Made by a program: the position numbers and the translations under genes
Origin: an uncultured Verrucomicrobiota bacterium
Lineage (GTDB): Bacteria > Verrucomicrobiota > Verrucomicrobiia > Limisphaerales > UBA9464
Reading direction: 5' to 3'
DNA length: 22,541 bases
NCBI GenBank assembly: GCA_903864375.1
Contig: CAIPFS010000199.1
Location: forward strand, 1-22,541
Notes under the pieces: model-generated
Seen by the model: the letters and a program-made list of their open reading frames with translations, nothing else
The model's database searches: none
Told to the model about the DNA's origin: nothing
Shown here: positions 22,221-22,541 of the stretch, piece by piece
Numbering within the stretch: position 1 is the first letter of the stretch
Layout of the letters: every line of letters begins with the position of its first letter

Positions 22221-22541
22221 GCGATCGGTTCCCCGGGGACTGAGCCTGATTTTGACAGGAGAGCCGCCTTTTCCAGCCCGGCCAACCTCGCGTCGACCCG
22301 GTCGGCGATCTTTCCGTTCCGGATCTCAATGCGACGGGGGGTCACCGCGGCAATTTCCGGGTTATGGGTCACGATGATGACCGTTCGTCCCTGTTGGGAC
22401 AGGCTCCGGAACAGTTCGAGAATGATCTCCCCGGTGTGGGTGTCGAGATTTCCGGTGGGCTCATCGGCGAAAATGATCTTGGGATCATTCACCAATGCCC
22501 GGGCTATCGCGACCCTCTGTTGTTGCCCGCCGGAAAGTTGC
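22217..22541 (-). CDS. ABC transporter ATPase, MacB/LolD type, N-terminus outside window
   Basis: Only the C-terminal 107 residues are inside the window, and the frame is open to the right edge. It begins at the ABC signature QLSGGQQQRVAIARAL, followed by Walker B IIFADEPTGNLD and the switch histidine in VIIVTHNPEIA. This set (LSGGQQQRVAIARA and ADEPTGNLD) is characteristic of the MacB/LolD/FtsE group that powers extracytoplasmic mechanotransmission rather than classical import. Walker A and the Q loop lie beyond the edge. The tail after about 70 residues (ARLAGLEKAALLSKSG) is variable. The stop overlaps the first permease start (ATGA), placing it as the upstream gene of a coupled ATPase-permease-permease operon. 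Confidence 0.93.
   Translation of the reverse strand, partial: QLSGGQQQRVAIARALVNDPKIIFADEPTGNLDTHTGEIILELFRSLSQQGRTVIIVTHNPEIAAVTPRRIEIRNGKIADRVDARLAGLEKAALLSKSGSVPGEPIA

Overview
This window looks like ordinary chromosomal DNA of a Verrucomicrobiota bacterium (best guess the Pedosphaera/Limisphaera side). The reasons are a GC content of about 60% by eye, a prepilin-like protein with the AFTLIELLVVIAIIAILA signal followed by LPALAKAKAKAQ and a C-terminal H-X9-DG motif, and an almost complete lack of Shine-Dalgarno sequences. The taxonomy is inferred from protein style only; there is no rRNA or tRNA in the window. Most genes are housekeeping or metabolic, and no phage, IS element, CRISPR array or defence island was seen.

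Layout. (1) 1-3214, minus strand: an OmpR-type response regulator, a membrane histidine kinase (ATGA overlap) and the first 354 residues of a lipoprotein TolC-family outer-membrane channel that runs off the left edge. This is the usual arrangement of a metal or drug efflux locus controlled by its own two-component system. Two 11-bp-phased direct repeats lie just upstream of the regulator. (2) 3334-5544, minus: glutamyl-tRNA synthetase and a short-chain dehydrogenase, with a large hairpin between them. (3) 5634-8697, plus: an apparent operon of queE, a class III aminotransferase and rsmA/ksgA. The dehydrogenase and queE are divergent around a perfect 16-bp palindrome. (4) 8698-9112: a 415-bp gene-free stretch holding a palindromic, REP-like element. 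(5) 9113-12113: a MoeB/ThiF-rhodanese adenylyltransferase (minus), a trimeric-type purine nucleoside phosphorylase (plus) and a class IV PLP aminotransferase (minus). (6) 12295-13243: a self-contained prepilin-like gene with its own promoter candidate and a textbook UUCG terminator. (7) 13260-14648, minus: a GNAT acetyltransferase and thymidylate synthase. (8) 14749-17780, plus: a WYL-domain regulator, trpA and manC, the last two overlapping by ATGA. (9) 17777-19324, minus: a half-length carB that ends inside the oligomerisation domain and abuts manC tail to tail. (10) 19456-22541, minus: a MacB-like ABC exporter made of an ATPase (cut by the right edge) and two paralogous permeases, all translationally coupled.

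The most interesting points are the split carB with no second half nearby, the REP-like element, the phased repeats that probably autoregulate the efflux two-component system, the two permeases sharing an Arg/Gly/Trp-rich extracytoplasmic insert, the isolated trpA coupled to manC, and a set of 13 gene leaders without a recognisable Shine-Dalgarno sequence. I did not find a convincing, wholly new multi-gene system.
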